From: Sisyra terminalis | Lineage: Eukaryota > Arthropoda > Insecta > Neuroptera > Sisyridae | DNA: 64,000 nt | Direction: 5' to 3' | Assembly (NCBI GenBank): GCA_958496175.1 | Contig: OY292278.1 | Coordinates: 19,034,001 to 19,098,000 of the forward strand | Shown: positions 23,559 through 36,899 of the stretch, in pieces | Position numbering within the stretch: the first letter of the stretch is position 1 | How the letters are laid out: every line of letters begins with the position of its first letter | Notes under the pieces: model-generated | The model's input: the letters and a program-made list of their open reading frames with translations, nothing else | What the model was told of the DNA's origin: nothing | Databases searched by the model: none | Program-made: the position numbers and the translations under genes

Positions 23559-24470
23559 AGTTTGGCATCAAGGGCTACTCACAAAGCTTCAGAACTTCTA
23601 TATCTCTGAGTATCTATAAAACATAATTTAGTCATTTTTGAGCAACCACTGCTTTCAAATCAAAATGGATAATCAGTTATCAGAGGAAAAACCTATCCAC
23701 TCGGAGGTACAGCAGGGATCAGTATTGGGTCCAATCCTTTTAAATCTGTATGTTGCGGACTTTCCGTCACTAGACCACTATATAACCTCAATGTACGCGG
23801 ATGACATCACCATCATCAACCTGGACAATGATCTTCAAAGGACCGTTCAGAAAACCCAGCAGTCTATCAACCACCTATCTTGCAGATTCAGTAGATGGAA
23901 AATTCTTATAAATCCATCTAAAAGCGTCGCCAAAATCTTATCTCTAAAACGTTTTTCCAACCAATTGGAGCCTATTGTGTTGGATCACATGGAAATTCCG
24001 TGGAGTGAGAAAATATCTGGGCATACTTCTAGACTCGAAATTAACATGGCAAAGCCACATCTCAAGTAAAATTAGAAAAACCAACACTTGACTCCTCCAG
24101 CTATACTCACTTATCAACAGAAGGTCTCGTTTAAGTATAGAATGTTTAATTATAATATACAAATCAGTCATTAGACCACTTCTCACATACTCTTGCGCAG
24201 TCTGGCTTCCATCCTTAAAGAAAAATCATAATGACCTACAGGTGTTCCAAAAAGCTCCATGGTATGTGAGAAACAACCAAATTCATCACGAAGTAAACGT
24301 CCCATACATAAAAGACTTTCTAATCCAACTCACAAGGAATTTCCTTAACGGCCTAGAAAATTGTCCTAGTGCAATAGTACTAGGCTTGGAAACAACTATA
24401 AATCAAAAAAACTGAAGCGGAAACTCCCTCAAGAGCTCCAGAAAATAACAGTTGCTTGACCACAAGGTCA
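23559..24470 (+). pseudogene. 5'-truncated jockey-like LINE reverse transcriptase
   Basis: The reading begins at VWHQGLLTKL (the d.vwh.GLl.KL block) and passes one frame change near 23619. It then gives FLSNHCFQIK, VQQGSVLGPILLNLYVADFP (GvPQGSVLGPiLf.ly..DiP) and MYADDITII, the catalytic YADD with both aspartates, followed by W..NPSKS. Another frameshift after 24000 leads to IIYKSVIRPLLTYSCAVW and APWYVRNNQIHHEVNVPYIKDF. Fingers and endonuclease are absent. The 3' end is an A-rich tail (GAAAAAAAATG). The open part, 23638-24069, is the only intact stretch. Dead copy. Confidence 0.85.
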
Positions 24471-24479
24471 AGAAAAAAA

Positions 24480-24578
24480 ATGATAATTCTGATTAAATTA
24501 AGAGATTTTTTATTATAAAAGTGGGTTTTCCAAGATAAGGTTAATTATGCCTCAGCACTGCAGTCTCAGGGTTTATTG
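24480..24578 (+). repeat. Direct repeat flanking a LINE, right copy
   Basis: Begins TGATAATTCTGATTAAATTA straight after the LINE A-tail and ends at CTCAGGGTTTATTG. See the left copy at 23461. Confidence 0.65.
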
Positions 24579-24584
24579 CGCTTC

Positions 24585-26640
24585 CTGGGTCCCTACTTAA
24601 CCCAGATAAGACTAAACAGCTGAGCGAATCTTAGCACTTGTTGAAATTTTCCACTATGTAAAATTTCAGGGATTGATATCCTCAGTTTCTCATGTTCCAC
24701 GACATTTCTAGAATATTGTCCCAAATTTCTAAGTTCGAGTAATAGATTCGGAGATAGGTCAGTTATCAAGATTTCTCGAAAACTACTCAACCGATTTTGA
24801 TAAAATTTTACACAGGTCAAATAAAATTCACAAGGACTTGAACGAAGGATGTTTTATTCAATTACAATTATAAAGAAATATATATAAAGCAAATACCTCT
24901 GGAATTGCATTTTTTTGTAAAAATGTTTACCGAAAATCTATTTTTTTCTTTTTTTTTTCATTCGTTCGTTTTTTCAAGTTCTAGTTTATGGCCTAAATAT
25001 TCTAATTAAAATAAAAGTTTCTCTCCTTTTTCACTGTTTTCACGGATGATCCTGCCATGAGTTCTGCTGGTTCCTTTTTTCCTAAGAGTTGCCGAAAATG
25101 ATGTCGGAATGGCGGAGTTTTAAATATTTTTCTACGAAACTTCCAGAAATTCTTTGTCAAATGAATATATTTACGATCGTAAAAAATTTAAGTAAAATAT
25201 TTTATTTTTTACATGGGAAAAAAATTGTGAATCATAGACCATTTTTCTTCCGATTAAATCCATGTTACCCTTTAAATATGTATTTATTTTAATTTAACCC
25301 ATTTTTCGAAATTGATCGCGAATAAATAAGAATAAGTGTTGTCGATCATACCAGTATTAAATTTGCCCAACCCTACTTTAAATCATAATGAATTGTAAAA
25401 TAAAAAATAGTGACAAAAAACAGTAATCTTACATTGATACGTTTGAATATGTTCGGAAAGTATCATCAACCCATTTTACCCTTATAAACTTATTTCTATC
25501 AAAAAAAGTTAACAACATTCCTAATAGCGGTCGAATTGAAATCTAATGAAACAATATGTGATTGTTTGTCTAACTTTCTTATACCAACATAAACTTAAGA
25601 GGGTAAAGCTAGTTGGCAATACTTTCCCCAATACGTGTTTCTGAATACATTCTAATAAAGATAATATACAAAAGTTCTTAATGCAAACTATGCCATGATA
25701 AATAAGGGTGAGAAAATAAAATCCAAATCATATTTTTCTCTTAAACCTCTACAAATAGTGACATTATAGGATTAATGACTCAGAAATAAAAATGTCACTA
25801 TGGATCTAGTTCTGTATGCTGTTACCGGAAATTTAACTAAAAGTAATATGAGTTCTCTTAAAAACAGATCAGAAGAACAAAGTTTGATTAATTGATGACT
25901 GCAATGTGAAGAAATGTACCATAAACTTTTTATGAAAGAAAAAAAATACCATTTGAATTTTATTTCAGTTCATTTCGGGGAAAAAATGTGAGAAATATGA
26001 GAGACATTATTTTGACTTTTGTCTAGAGATAATAAATGCAAAAATCACTTATAGAAAATTTTCCACTTTTCTGATATATCATCAATCAACCACTAGACAC
26101 AAATTTTCAAGTGTCATTTGTGTGGAAAACCATACCGAAATCTGCTAAGAGTTATAAGACAGAGTTAACGATCACAAAGATTGTCTATTTTTCCCTTAAA
26201 TAATCTACACTCCTTGGAATCAAAGTTATTTGTTTTTATTATTAGTTTTTCTTATTTTGCGTCCCTTATTTTACGACCTCTTTTTCCCAACTCAACATGA
26301 CACATTGCCATAAAAATAAATTGCAATTGAAAAAAAAAATAATTGAGGTGTAATATTTAATCTTTTGTATATAACAAAAATTGTTAAGTTTTGTAGAATT
26401 TTAAAAGTTTATTATCGATGCAGAATTCAATGTTGTGTATAATATTTATCAATCTTCCGATGCATTTGCTAATTCTATTATAAACTGATCAGATTTTTTT
26501 TTTAGTTAATTTCTTAAAAAATTTTAAACGACCAAAAGAAGTTACATCATTGTAGTAAACATCATTGTAGCAAAATAATAAATTTTTCCATATTTATAGC
26601 GAATAAATTCGATAAAAATTTTTATTTAAATATCGTGTTT
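24585..26640. other. AT-rich stretch without recognised gene
   Basis: At 24600-24830 there is repeat-like sequence (CTCGAAAACTACTCAACCG, ATTTTACACAGG) of a style common in decayed arthropod MITEs, but no ends were found. The rest, up to the GST stop codon, has no signal that I recognise apart from AT-rich 3' flank. Confidence 0.4.
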
Positions 26641-26649
26641 TGAACAATT

Positions 26650-27433
26650 TTATTTAAGAACATCTGGTTTGTAGTTTGTTTTAAACTCCGCTGCTAATTC
26701 TTTGTGGTCTATTAAAATTTTTTCCTCAAAATAAGGCAACGTTGCACATTTTTTCATCCATTTATCAACATTGGGATAATTCCTCTGGTCGATATTCACC
26801 AACTCATTCATACACAAAACCGTTGGAATACTACAAATGTCAGCAATAGTTACCGAATCGCCAGCTAACCAATCCGATTCTCTTAGAAATTCTTCTAAAA
26901 ATTCCAAACATTCATTAATGATGTTGAAATACTTTTTATCAAAATTCACCACTTTTTGAAGAACAACCGCAAACTAGAACGGAAAAAATATAAATAACAC
27001 TTAAAATGAATTGAACAAAAAGAATAAGGTCTCACGAAATTTTCTCTTAGATTTACGAATAAAACGGATGAGTTGAAGTGAAGGCGTTGACTTATTAAGG
27101 CCCTTTTTTTGGGATTTTTTGGATACAAAGAATCATCGGAACCGTAAACTTCCACGAGATATTCACATATTGCAGCACTTTCCCACACTATAAAACCATT
27201 ATCGTTCAATGTAGGTACAGTATGTTGAGAATTCATCTTAAATTTTTTTAAAAATTTAAAAATATTTTTTTTAAAATTTCTTTCAAACTTACTTTTCTAA
27301 ACTCGGGCTTTTTTTGATCTTCTTTGTTAAAATAAATTAAATTTTCTTCAACTTCCAATTTCATTAACGAGGAAAGCCATAACACTGCTCTTGATGGAGG
27401 ACTCAAGGGATTGATGTATAACTTTAACGTCAT
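26650..27433 (-). CDS. Glutathione S-transferase, epsilon/delta type, three exons
   Basis: Conjugates glutathione to electrophiles in the cytosol; insect epsilon and delta classes serve detoxification. Exons: 27433-27293, 27236-27036 and 26973-26650, joined phase 0 through introns of 56 and 62 bases with GTAAGT/AG and GTGAGA/AG ends. The product is 221 residues, the usual GST length. [15 protein letters not shown] holds the catalytic serine (S11) in the SPPxRA setting typical of epsilon. NSQHTVPTL and ESAAICEYL are the glutathione-binding loops of the thioredoxin-like N domain. [13 protein letters not shown] is the N-capping box and hydrophobic staple of the helical C domain. I start at ATG 27433 (MTLKLY); upstream in-frame GTG is not a start. 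All exons are free of stops, so the gene looks functional. Class is by motif, not phylogeny. No second GST lies nearby. Confidence 0.93.
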
Positions 27434-27439
27434 TTCCAC

Positions 27440-30400
27440 GCAAACAGTTCAGTATATTGTAATTCATACAAGGAAGTATTCAATAACACTAAATGAAAAA
27501 AAACTATATAAATATAGTTAAAGACAAAAAAAAATAAGGAAATTAGTAAATGAATGAATTTTTTTCATGCAGGTTTAATTAATATGCATTTTTTGCAAAG
27601 CAATTTACCTAAATACCATTTAAATAGCTTGTAACGATAAAGCAAACGTACATTCGTGTAAAGTACAATTATTTCTTCTAAGTTTATCGTTTTGTTAGTG
27701 TATAAATTGAAATTTTTGATATAAATCATTTTATGAAACAATAAAAGTTATTTTATTGAAAAAAAAAACAATTTAGAAGTGATAACGAAAAAACAAACAA
27801 TTATTCTCAGGAAAGTTAATTACTAAAAAATGTATAATTAATAAAATAACAAAAAAAAAAAACAGCTAAATAAAAGTCTATAAACCATAACTGGAATTTC
27901 GTACAAAAATTAGATATCCCAATTAATTTGTCCAAAACGGACAACTATTCAACCAGGTTTCCATTTCCTACAGATAATCCGTTTTAAATGATTCTTTCTT
28001 TTAAGGGGTTGTGCCTAGTATTAAGTCTAAAAGAACATGTTTTTACCGGATATTTTGGTGAAGATGCATTTTATTATATAAATTAATTAAGAAAATGTTC
28101 ATTTAAATAATGTAATGTAACTTAAGATCCCGCAATTCGTTTTTAAAAATACTGAGTTCTTTTGTCCCTGCAGACGAACTCCTGAAGGATCTTCGCAAAA
28201 AAGAGTCTGGTGATGAGGCAAATATCTCTAGTGCAAATTATCTGAAATCAAAAAAACCAAACAATTTATTTTTAGGGTAGATGAATACAGGTAATGAAGG
28301 AAGGAATAGTCAAAGTTTTGATTTTTGACCAAATGAAGCTCTTCCAAAAAGAAACATCATTTTTTTTTTCAAAAAAAAATCACACTTTAAAGTTGCATGA
28401 AAAAATAGAAAAATCATAATTGATGAAAATCTTATTCTTTTGTTAATTTTCTAGAAAAACTATTTTTAAGGATTGAGTATAAATTCGAAATCGATCGGTT
28501 ATACCATTTTGAAGAAATTTTTCTCACCAACTTTGAAATCACAGATTCAAGAAAAACGTAATTAAAGTTATAAGAATCATTTTCCTCAGTTAGATTTATA
28601 CTTAGATTTACACTAACACAAATGATAATAGTTAAAAATAAATAAGAATTCTAACTATAACACCTTAAAGTTTACCAAAATAGGAATTTCTTCTATTTTA
28701 TAATGATAAAAATAATTTGAAATTACATTCAGCATAAGATATCAACATATGATAGTTGCAAACATAACTCAATTATTTTAAAAGTGATCAAGTATAAATT
28801 TTAAGTTTGTGAAGTTATAATTTAAACTTTATTCAAAGCAATATTTATAATTGTCAATTTTATATTTTTAACTAACATTAACTTTCCCTCTTTATTGCAT
28901 GAAAATAAATAAAAACTATAATTCAATTATAATAAATAATAAATTAATTTCACATACAAAATATAAATTACTGTTTCTGTTGCAATTTCTAAAGCTTTGG
29001 CTCCGCATAGGATAAAAGAACAAATTTATTTTAACTTTACCAATAGCAAAACTAAAATTATCGTTATACAGTTTAACGAAATATATTCATACGAAAGAAA
29101 AGTTTCCGAAAACGATTTAATGGCAATGAGTAAAAATAAAACTCATAAATTTTTCAGTGGATACCTATTTTAATCCAAAGTTATTATTATAAAAAGTTTG
29201 GTTAGTGTGAAATTAATATCAGTTCCATATTAAAGTATACAAATTTTCTTTGTTTAGTATTCTAGTAATATTTGTTTTAACAAATCAAAAATGAAGTTTT
29301 TATGAAATAGAAATATACCATTTAAAAAAAATAAAAAAAAAATGAATATATTACACAGCATTCGTATCTTCCTGCTCATTTCTCTTACGAGAGATATACA
29401 GGAGATGTAACAGGTCGCGCAGCTTTCATATAGGCAAACCACCACTGAGATTATGAAAAGCTCTCACATTCAATGTAATTTCGAAGGCTCCACCATCCAA
29501 AAACCAAGTGAGCTTTATGTAGATTTAGTGTGCGGCTTTGGCTTTAAATTACTACTATTCCTTTTTCATATTATTCCTATTTTGCTGTTGTTTTCGTTAC
29601 TGAATTAAGGGTTCGTTATTTGTTAGCGGCTGAAAATATTTGTGATAATAATAAACCTTATCTATGAGTTGATAGAAATGACAACAACGCACATTATTTG
29701 TACTGAAAAGATACGCTTTTAACACACCGTCTTTTTTTCTTCTTTGGTTTGGAAACTTTTTAATGGAAATTAAACGAAAGGAAATAAAATTTTCCTTCAA
29801 ATATTTCATTAATATTTGTCAAGAGCTTTTATCGTTTAAGTTTTTTTATCTATGTGTGTATATGGAGTGGTGAGAGCTTTTTTCATGAACGCGCGACAAT
29901 CGTTTTAATGACATTCCATAATGGCTCCATAAAATTTTGTTGGTCTTGAAATAAAAAAAAAGTTCAAGAAAAAATAAAAGGGAAAACGACAGAATCCATT
30001 AAATTTTATGCGGTTTATTTAAATATTTTGTAATTATTTGATGTAGGTGTATACGTACAATTGCCATGCTAAAATCTTGGGCTTATCGTAAAAAATCTCC
30101 CTTTCTTTTGTGGAATTTATCGTGAATGCCGCCCCCGTTATCCATAGAAAAGTGTTTACATGCTTTTTTGTTTTATTTGTTAAAACATTTACGGTAATAA
30201 TAAAACTTTCGGGGAATAAAGTGTAAATAACGGGAATGTTTACAAATTTTATCAAAAATGGGGTGAACGTGTATCGATGTTTTTTTAAGATAAATTATAA
30301 AAAAATACAACTAAATTGAAATATTTAACTTTTTTAACAATATTACATGTTGACACTCGTGACTTCATCAGCTTGACACAAAAGATGTTAATATAAAAGA

Positions 30401-30640
30401 GCCGCTTGTTCTCAAAGAGGTATTAGTTATAGTTTTGAATTTGAATTTTTCGCTTTTACTAGCTGAATTGAATCCTTGATTAATAAATTGTATATTGGGA
30501 AAGATTAGTAAGTCAAAGCTTCATTACTATGCCAGTAGATAGTTGGGCAAAACACCTTGTTAGTGGGATTTTTCGATAACTATTTGGATAAAAGTTATTA
30601 CATCTCCGAAACGTAATGATAGGAATTACACCACCTTGGT
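27440..30640. other. AT-rich stretch upstream of the GST gene
   Basis: The GST promoter should lie in the first few hundred bases, but no convincing TATA or antioxidant-response site was found. The rest is AT-rich with A/T runs (for example around 29320-29345). Open frames at 29254, 29597 and 30034 (minus) have no motif. Confidence 0.4.
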
Positions 30641-30645
30641 TTTAA

Positions 30646-31340
30646 GGAGGTATTCTCGTCTAGAGGTATTATTTTCGGGCGATTTTGAAGCTCTGGTCTA
30701 ACGAAATGAAAAGTATTTTAAGCTTCCATTTCTTAATTATTTGAATATGGTTATTTTAAGATTACATAAAAAATTAACCCATTAAAACAAGTCAAAATTC
30801 ACTAAGTTATGAACTGGCAAAGGGAGTGACTAAAAAAAAGTATCCTGGTGTTTAAAATTTCAACCGTTCTGGTCATCTGAAACAAAAGTCGAATGGATTT
30901 TTAATTATAATACACTACTACTTGAACCTTGAAAAAGTATAGAAAAACATCACAAAATAGCGGCTATTTGGAAACAACTTGGGTATGTTTTTTAACCAAT
31001 TCCGAATTTGTGAAAAAAATTAAGTTAAACTTATTGATCTAAACAAGGTTGATGCCATAGAGGAATACTCAAAGAATGTTAACACAAATTTGAAAGAACT
31101 CGAAAAAACTAGTTCGAGAAAAGCGACTTTAAAGTTTTTAAACAAGATTGCGGTAATTTTTGTTATAGATTGGTTTCTTTTACGGTAAATTGATTACCAG
31201 AAAATCATCTTTTCTTTGGTCTGTATGCACTTTCAGAACTAAATTTTGAATATTTTTAAGCCATTTTACACAAAAATCTCAATATATGAAAATATATTAG
31301 TTTTAAATATAAATATTTTGGTTAGAGTTAGCACGTTCAA
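30646..31340. mobile_element. Decayed piggyBac-like MITE (relative of 4657-5382)
   Basis: TTAA at 30642-30645 precedes GGAGGTATTCTCGTCTAGA, which aligns with the left end of the 4657 element. Inside, TTCGAGAAAAGCGACTTTAA (31120-31140) matches TTCGAGAAAAACGCGTTTAA at about 5190. The right end is too decayed to fix; 31340 is an estimate. Confidence 0.45.
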
Positions 31341-31669
31341 GTTGCTTGAAGGCTATTTCAAAATCAACTTGAAATAATTACTAAGACGTAAAAATTTTCC
31401 CTTCATACGTATCTATAGCCTTTCATTAAAGATAATTTACAAAGGAATTAAATAAAATAAAAATTACAAAAGTTATTCATACGTAGATACTCTGTTAGCG
31501 TCTACCGTCTACAGTCCCTGATGAAATTATTGTCAATTTTATGTATAAAATTTTATTAAATTTGGTACTATTTCCTTCTTACATTATTAAAAGTAGTAAA
31601 CATTTAAAAAAAATATAATTACTAAATAAGGATATAGTCTTGATTATTACTCCTACTACCCTACTCTAA

Positions 31670-31763
31670 GGTAATAGCCCTGATTTTAACCCCATTGAAA
31701 ATATGTGGGATTTGATGGGGAGAAAAGTGGTTAAATTGGTGATCACATCAGAAAATAGCCCTT
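31670..31763 (+). pseudogene. Tc1-like transposase fragment
   Basis: The frame reads SPDFNPIENMWDLMGRKVV. SPD.NPIEN.W is the signature around the third catalytic acidic residue (E) of Tc1/mariner transposases. A stop lies upstream and the D,D part is not found, so this is a short relic; no terminal repeats are visible nearby. Confidence 0.8.
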
Positions 31764-31769
31764 AGAAAT

Positions 31770-33430
31770 AAAATATTCATAAATAGAATCACCATCCACA
31801 AATGGAGTGTACATTATTGTCATTCATATACAGCCCGTTGCAAATGATTGAAACTTAAATAGCAGTAAAAGAGCTTTCAATTAAATATTAAACAATTAAG
31901 TTCGCCATTATTGACAAAATATTTAAAATGATAGTAAAAGTTATTTTTCAGTAATAATGATTTTTTTTGTCATATTAATTGGTAATAAGTGTAATAAATT
32001 AAATTTTTATTGGAATGTTAAATCCAATCAGAAATTTAAACACAAAATAAAAACTTCATATTTTGTACAAAATCTATAGTGCGTCTATTAATATGGCCAG
32101 GGAATATATTGTTCATTTGACCCTGTTAGATCAAAGCAAACGCCGTGTCATAAAAATGACTGTAACTATTAAAATAATTTAAGTTTTTAAAATTCTTTTA
32201 AGAACAAATCCATGAACATCTAAGCTTTGGAAATAAGAACAAAAAATTTTTAATTTTTCAAATCTCTAGACAAGAATACCCATTTAAGCGTCTTCAAATA
32301 TCATATGCATTTTAAATAAAATCAAAAGTATAATAATGATTTTTTTTAAAAAAAAATTGAAAAATATAGTATCTTGAAACAATTATTTACCTTAACATTG
32401 TATGTTAAACGAAAATATAAAACCACAGGATTTTGTAAATATTTTCTTCAAAATCTCACAATAGAAATTTTTCATGAATAAATTCTTCCTTGTTCTCTGA
32501 ATAAATGGAAACAAATATGCACATTTTGAGACTAAAAAGCATTTTTTTTAAAGCTAAAATGAATTAATTGAAACAAAATATAAATAATTTAACCTTTACA
32601 TTATACCCTAATCGCCATTGAGTATATTACCAAAAAATATTTAAATTAGAATGCTAAGGAATTTTAGCTTAAAAATTTAAATTTTAGAGTAATCTTATTA
32701 TTGAAGAATTTTTTGGTTTCATTGAATTTCAAAAATCACTGTAAAAGCTTTGAGAGTTTGGTTAAAATAATTTCATGGTAATGCACAATTGGTGCACCAA
32801 TATGTTAGACTAAAATATATTTTAAAATTGTTTATAAGAACAATACAAGTATTTCGGAATGTTAGCTTTGAACAATTTGTCTTGTGAGCACGGAATAAAC
32901 AAGGAAAAGTCCTTCAATTTTTCTTGTATGAGAATATCAAATATCCTTCACTAAAGTCTTTCTTCGATAAATTCAGGACGCTGTGTAGAAAGACGCTTGT
33001 CGCTTCAATGAAAAATTCCCATCAATATTGTCATATCTTTGTGTATTAATATTTTATTTCCTTGTGCTAGTCCATTGTGGTTTCGTTTATTTTTTTTCCT
33101 TCTACTTTTCGTGCATTTCTTCCGCTGGCGTTGTAAGATTCCGCCGGGTATACATAATGCACCTGATGCACTTTACCGGATAGCATTCATTGCAAACACA
33201 TGTCACCTGAGAAGAAACATCCCACACATTACCAAAGAGCAATTGCAATTCTTCACGGTGACTAACGGGAACATGTAATGGGACGTGTACAATGTCATTT
33301 TGAAATGATCTTTGTAACTGTAACGCGTTTGTTACACGTGTAAATATAAACCCGGTATAGTCCTCCAGAGAGACTTATATTAAAAATATTCTCAAGGAAA
33401 TGAAGAGGGAATAATCTTGAATGCATTCTG
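31770..33430. other. AT-rich stretch, probably intron
   Basis: No recognised gene. At 33110-33290 base composition becomes less AT-rich ahead of the exon at 33443, but no splice-bounded frame is visible. The frame at 33039-33278 is not supported. Confidence 0.4.
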
Positions 33431-33442
33431 TTTTCTTTGTAG

Positions 33443-33602
33443 GAAGAACACCGCTTCCCACCGGCTCCCGACGTCACTAGGAGATTACAAGGCCCAAGCA
33501 GCAGCTCTTGCACTGGACCTAAACAAGAAGTGACATTTTACCGCTCGTCATCAACGCCTGCCATATGCAGCAACAGTTCCAGCTCAGGTTCCGGTTCTTC
33601 CA
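33443..33602 (+). CDS. Internal coding exon of an unidentified gene
   Basis: A strong acceptor (TTCTGTTTTCTTTGTAG, ending 33442) and donor (GTAAGT from 33603) bracket 160 bases, open only in the first frame; the other two hit stops. The exon is phase 0 at its start and phase 1 at its end. The product begins EEHRFPPAPDVTRRLQGP and ends in a serine-rich run (SNSSSSGSGSS), with QEVTFYRSSSTP in the middle. It is GC-richer (about 55 percent) than its AT-rich surroundings. I do not recognise the family; the composition suggests a disordered linker. With no partner exon seen, the introns must be long, which would fit the gene-poor DNA on both sides. A minus-strand reading has no such splice pair. 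Confidence 0.65.
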
Positions 33603-36600
33603 GTAAGTAAAAAAAGACCGTAAAAGTTCTCAAACATAAATCTTTATATCCATCGTCCCGGGAGGGATCTCTACATGTATACGTTCTCATTCCTGGTGAA
33701 ATAAAATCTCGAGGATTTTCACGAGATTCAAATACAAAAACCATTCCTGGACACACACCTATGGACGTATACGTGTGAGCTCAGAAAAAAAAAGGCGGGA
33801 AAGAAAAAAAAATGGAATTTCATATCTCCGGGGTAATTAACCGAGACATTATTTTATTGCAAATGAAAGCAGAATGGTGCTCGTAAGCATTACAACACTA
33901 TGAAAAATATTTTTCCACTGCCACTTATGCTGAGCCCTTATTGTTATTACTCATTCGGAAATAACTAGCGATTTTTATGTTTGTGAAGCGCGCCAGTCCC
34001 TGATGGATTCATAAATTTAATTTTTGGACGGTCGTTATTTATGCACATAAAATATACAAAGGTTTTCGTGTACGGCGGAAAATTACGTTAATGAAAGTTA
34101 ATAATAAAAATGAACGATCGTGTTTTCATGTATCAATTTTGTTTAAATTTCACGTTTTTAATGGTTAATTAAGGACTAACATTTTCTTTTTAAATTAGTT
34201 TGAGCAATCCATAACTTTCTTTTTTTTTAAATAGTTTAACCTTAATTAAGGATAACGTTTTCTTAAGTGATAAGAACGTTATTGCAATATGAAATTAGTC
34301 ACAATTTTTGTGAATTTTAGAGCAAAAAATTAAAATTTTGATTTTGGCCGTTCTCTCATGACTGAGAATCGAAATTACTTATAACTTTTGCCATAAGTAT
34401 TGGATCTATACGAGTCCATAAAATGAAGTGGTAGTGGCCAATTGAACTTAGCTAGCTTATTACATTGATCCTTTGAGTCTTCGTTTTTCAACGTTTTTTG
34501 AGATTAATCTCTCCAAATTATTATCATCTTTCACGCAATGAATCCAAAATACCTCAGAATTTTTGCATAACAGATGGAAAAGGATCTATACTGGGATATT
34601 CAATTTTCTCAGGATTAACTCGTTTGATCTGTGTACTGTTCACGGAATTCGCAGGATGCTGAAGCACATCTTGAACGCATTTATTGTTATTTTATCGGTT
34701 ACATTAATTGTCTTATTGAAAATAGGAGAAAAATTTGGAGTTTGTGTATTAGAGAGATTTTTCCAGACATAAGATAATCTACTCATTGCACTTTTATTCA
34801 TTCTTATTCTTCTTCGAATGGCAAAGATTTACGAGTATAGGTGCATTAAGGTATTTTGCTGACCTCTATCAATTTATTAGGTATACTATATTCACAAGAC
34901 TTAATTTTATCTTATTTTTCTCTCTAATGTAAGTTATAACCTGATTTTTTGCCAACAAGAATTAATACTTATTACTCGCAATTATATACCCTTACCTATA
35001 CAATAAAGTGGTGTCGATACACCAATAAAGACCCTCATTTGTCGCTAAAATTTGGCGTACATGTTACATTTGGATCACGTGATTACAGTTGTAGCTAGAA
35101 ACCAACGACTAGCGACAGCATGAAAGTGCACTTTATGATACATAGGTATCCACGGTGATCAAACCCTATCCAAACTTGTGTATCGAATTTAGCGTTATTT
35201 TTAAAAAAATATTTCTAATTTTTTGTTTCATTTTTTAAACGCAAAAAACAGCTAATTCCCGTATATCAGAATTGACAAAATATGAATATCAACTTCACTT
35301 CATTTGGTACTGAAAAAATTAATTTAATACTTTAGTTTGTGTCACATCTGCTCAATTTTCTATGTAGTATCATTTTTATATACTTTAAAAAAATAGATTA
35401 TTTCATTATTAGAGTATTGTACCATTATTTACATATACTTTAGAAAAGAGTTAAATAAAAATTAAAGATAATTATTAACATTTATATCTTCAGCCTCCTT
35501 TAACATCTGAATTTAAAAAAATATTATAATTTTTTTTTAGATTCTGTTAACTTTGTATGACATGAATAAAAATTGGTACAATTTTTTTCGTACTTTTTTT
35601 TCGTTCCAATATTTTCTATAAATATTCTTAATTTTTTCATCAAATAAAAAAAGAGATTATTCAAATGCTCATTAACTTTCTTACTCAGGGGTACCAGATT
35701 TTTTCCAATTTCTTTCTTCAGAAAACAATTTTCAAATGTTTACCATATAAATCAAACCCACTTATTTTGAAAATAACTTTAGTCAATTTCCAGAATAATT
35801 AATTTACCAACTGTTTCTTTCACAATTAATATAAAAAATGTACAATCGTAAAAGTTACTACTAAAGTGTCTAAAGTACAAGCATCAACACAGTCTGGTCT
35901 ATCAGTAAATCAAACTGTCCATGAAATGGACTTATGGACTTATATGAACCACTTTCAAAATAAACGACCCAAACATAAAAATGTATAGTTCATCTATTCA
36001 AAATCGCTATTTTCTCAAAGTTCTCCACCGATCATTTTGCTATTTTTACATAACATTGTATTCATATGCACACATAAATTCAGGAGACTCAAGAGAGTCT
36101 CGTATCAACAGGTGTAGCGATGAATCCTAATAAATGTCAAGGAAGATTTTTTCAAACATTATTTTCGCACAAAAATCAATATTATTAGTTTCAGCGTTTT
36201 CTCAAAATTGAATCGTACCATGTATATTTAAGACAAGGTAAGTGTTACAATGGGCACAGCGAGGGATGATGCGGGTTGCAAGGAGAAGTACTTTTAAAGT
36301 TTCATGAACATATTTTCTTTATTCAGAACTATAAGGAAAAATGAAAGGATACTAAAACGGATCAAAATTCATTATTTTTATTGGTAGACATGCGAATCAA
36401 ATGCATAATCTATTTCTGGATTTATGAATCATTATTAATGTGTAAAGTAAAGCAAGTAATTGATAAATTCCATAACAATAAATAGCAATTGTGACTTATT
36501 AGTTATTGTTAACTAAACCTAATTTTAATAACTAGTTACAAACAGGGGTGAGTAAAAGGATCGGCTAGCCGGGCGACTGTAAGGGTGCCAAATTTGAGAG

Positions 36601-36790
36601 GCACCGAGTCGAGAAATAAAATTTTCCTTTAAAAATATAATTATCTTTAAAACTATTATATAAAATCCACTCAAAAGCCTAGAGCCATCTCTGGTCACTG
36701 AACTCTAGATAGTAAATGTTGAATAATTTCAATAAACGTTAAAGAATATATAAGCGCTATGAAATCAAAAATAATTATCTGTTGCATAAA
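33603..36790. other. AT-rich stretch, probably intron
   Basis: Follows the 33443 exon donor. No further exon found. At 36550-36610 a GC-richer word block (CTAGCCGGGCGAC, GGGTGCCAAATTTGAGAGGC) looks like a decayed dispersed repeat. Confidence 0.4.
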
Positions 36791-36799
36791 ATAAAAATG

Positions 36800-36891
36800 T
36801 TTATTTTTAAAAATATAAATATAATTCAATTTTTTACTGAAAGTTATTATTCTATAAGCTGGGAAGACAAATTTTGCCGGGCTCAGCTAGT
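36800..36891 (-). repeat. ACTAGCTGA-type dispersed repeat fragment
   Basis: On the minus strand it begins ACTAGCTGAGCCCGGCAAAA, then TTTGTCTTCCC and AATAATAACTTTC. This resembles a dispersed element widespread in arthropods that opens ACTAGCTGA.CC.GGCAAA; the right boundary is unclear. A relative on the plus strand starts at 39593. Confidence 0.45.
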
Positions 36892-36899
36892 TTTAAAAC

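Noticed and set aside
30350..30400. CTGATGAAGTCAC..CAACATGT on the minus strand as a further hammerhead
   Set aside because: GAAAC is missing (CAAC), no GTC cleavage triplet follows and no stem I can be drawn; no PLE flank nearby.
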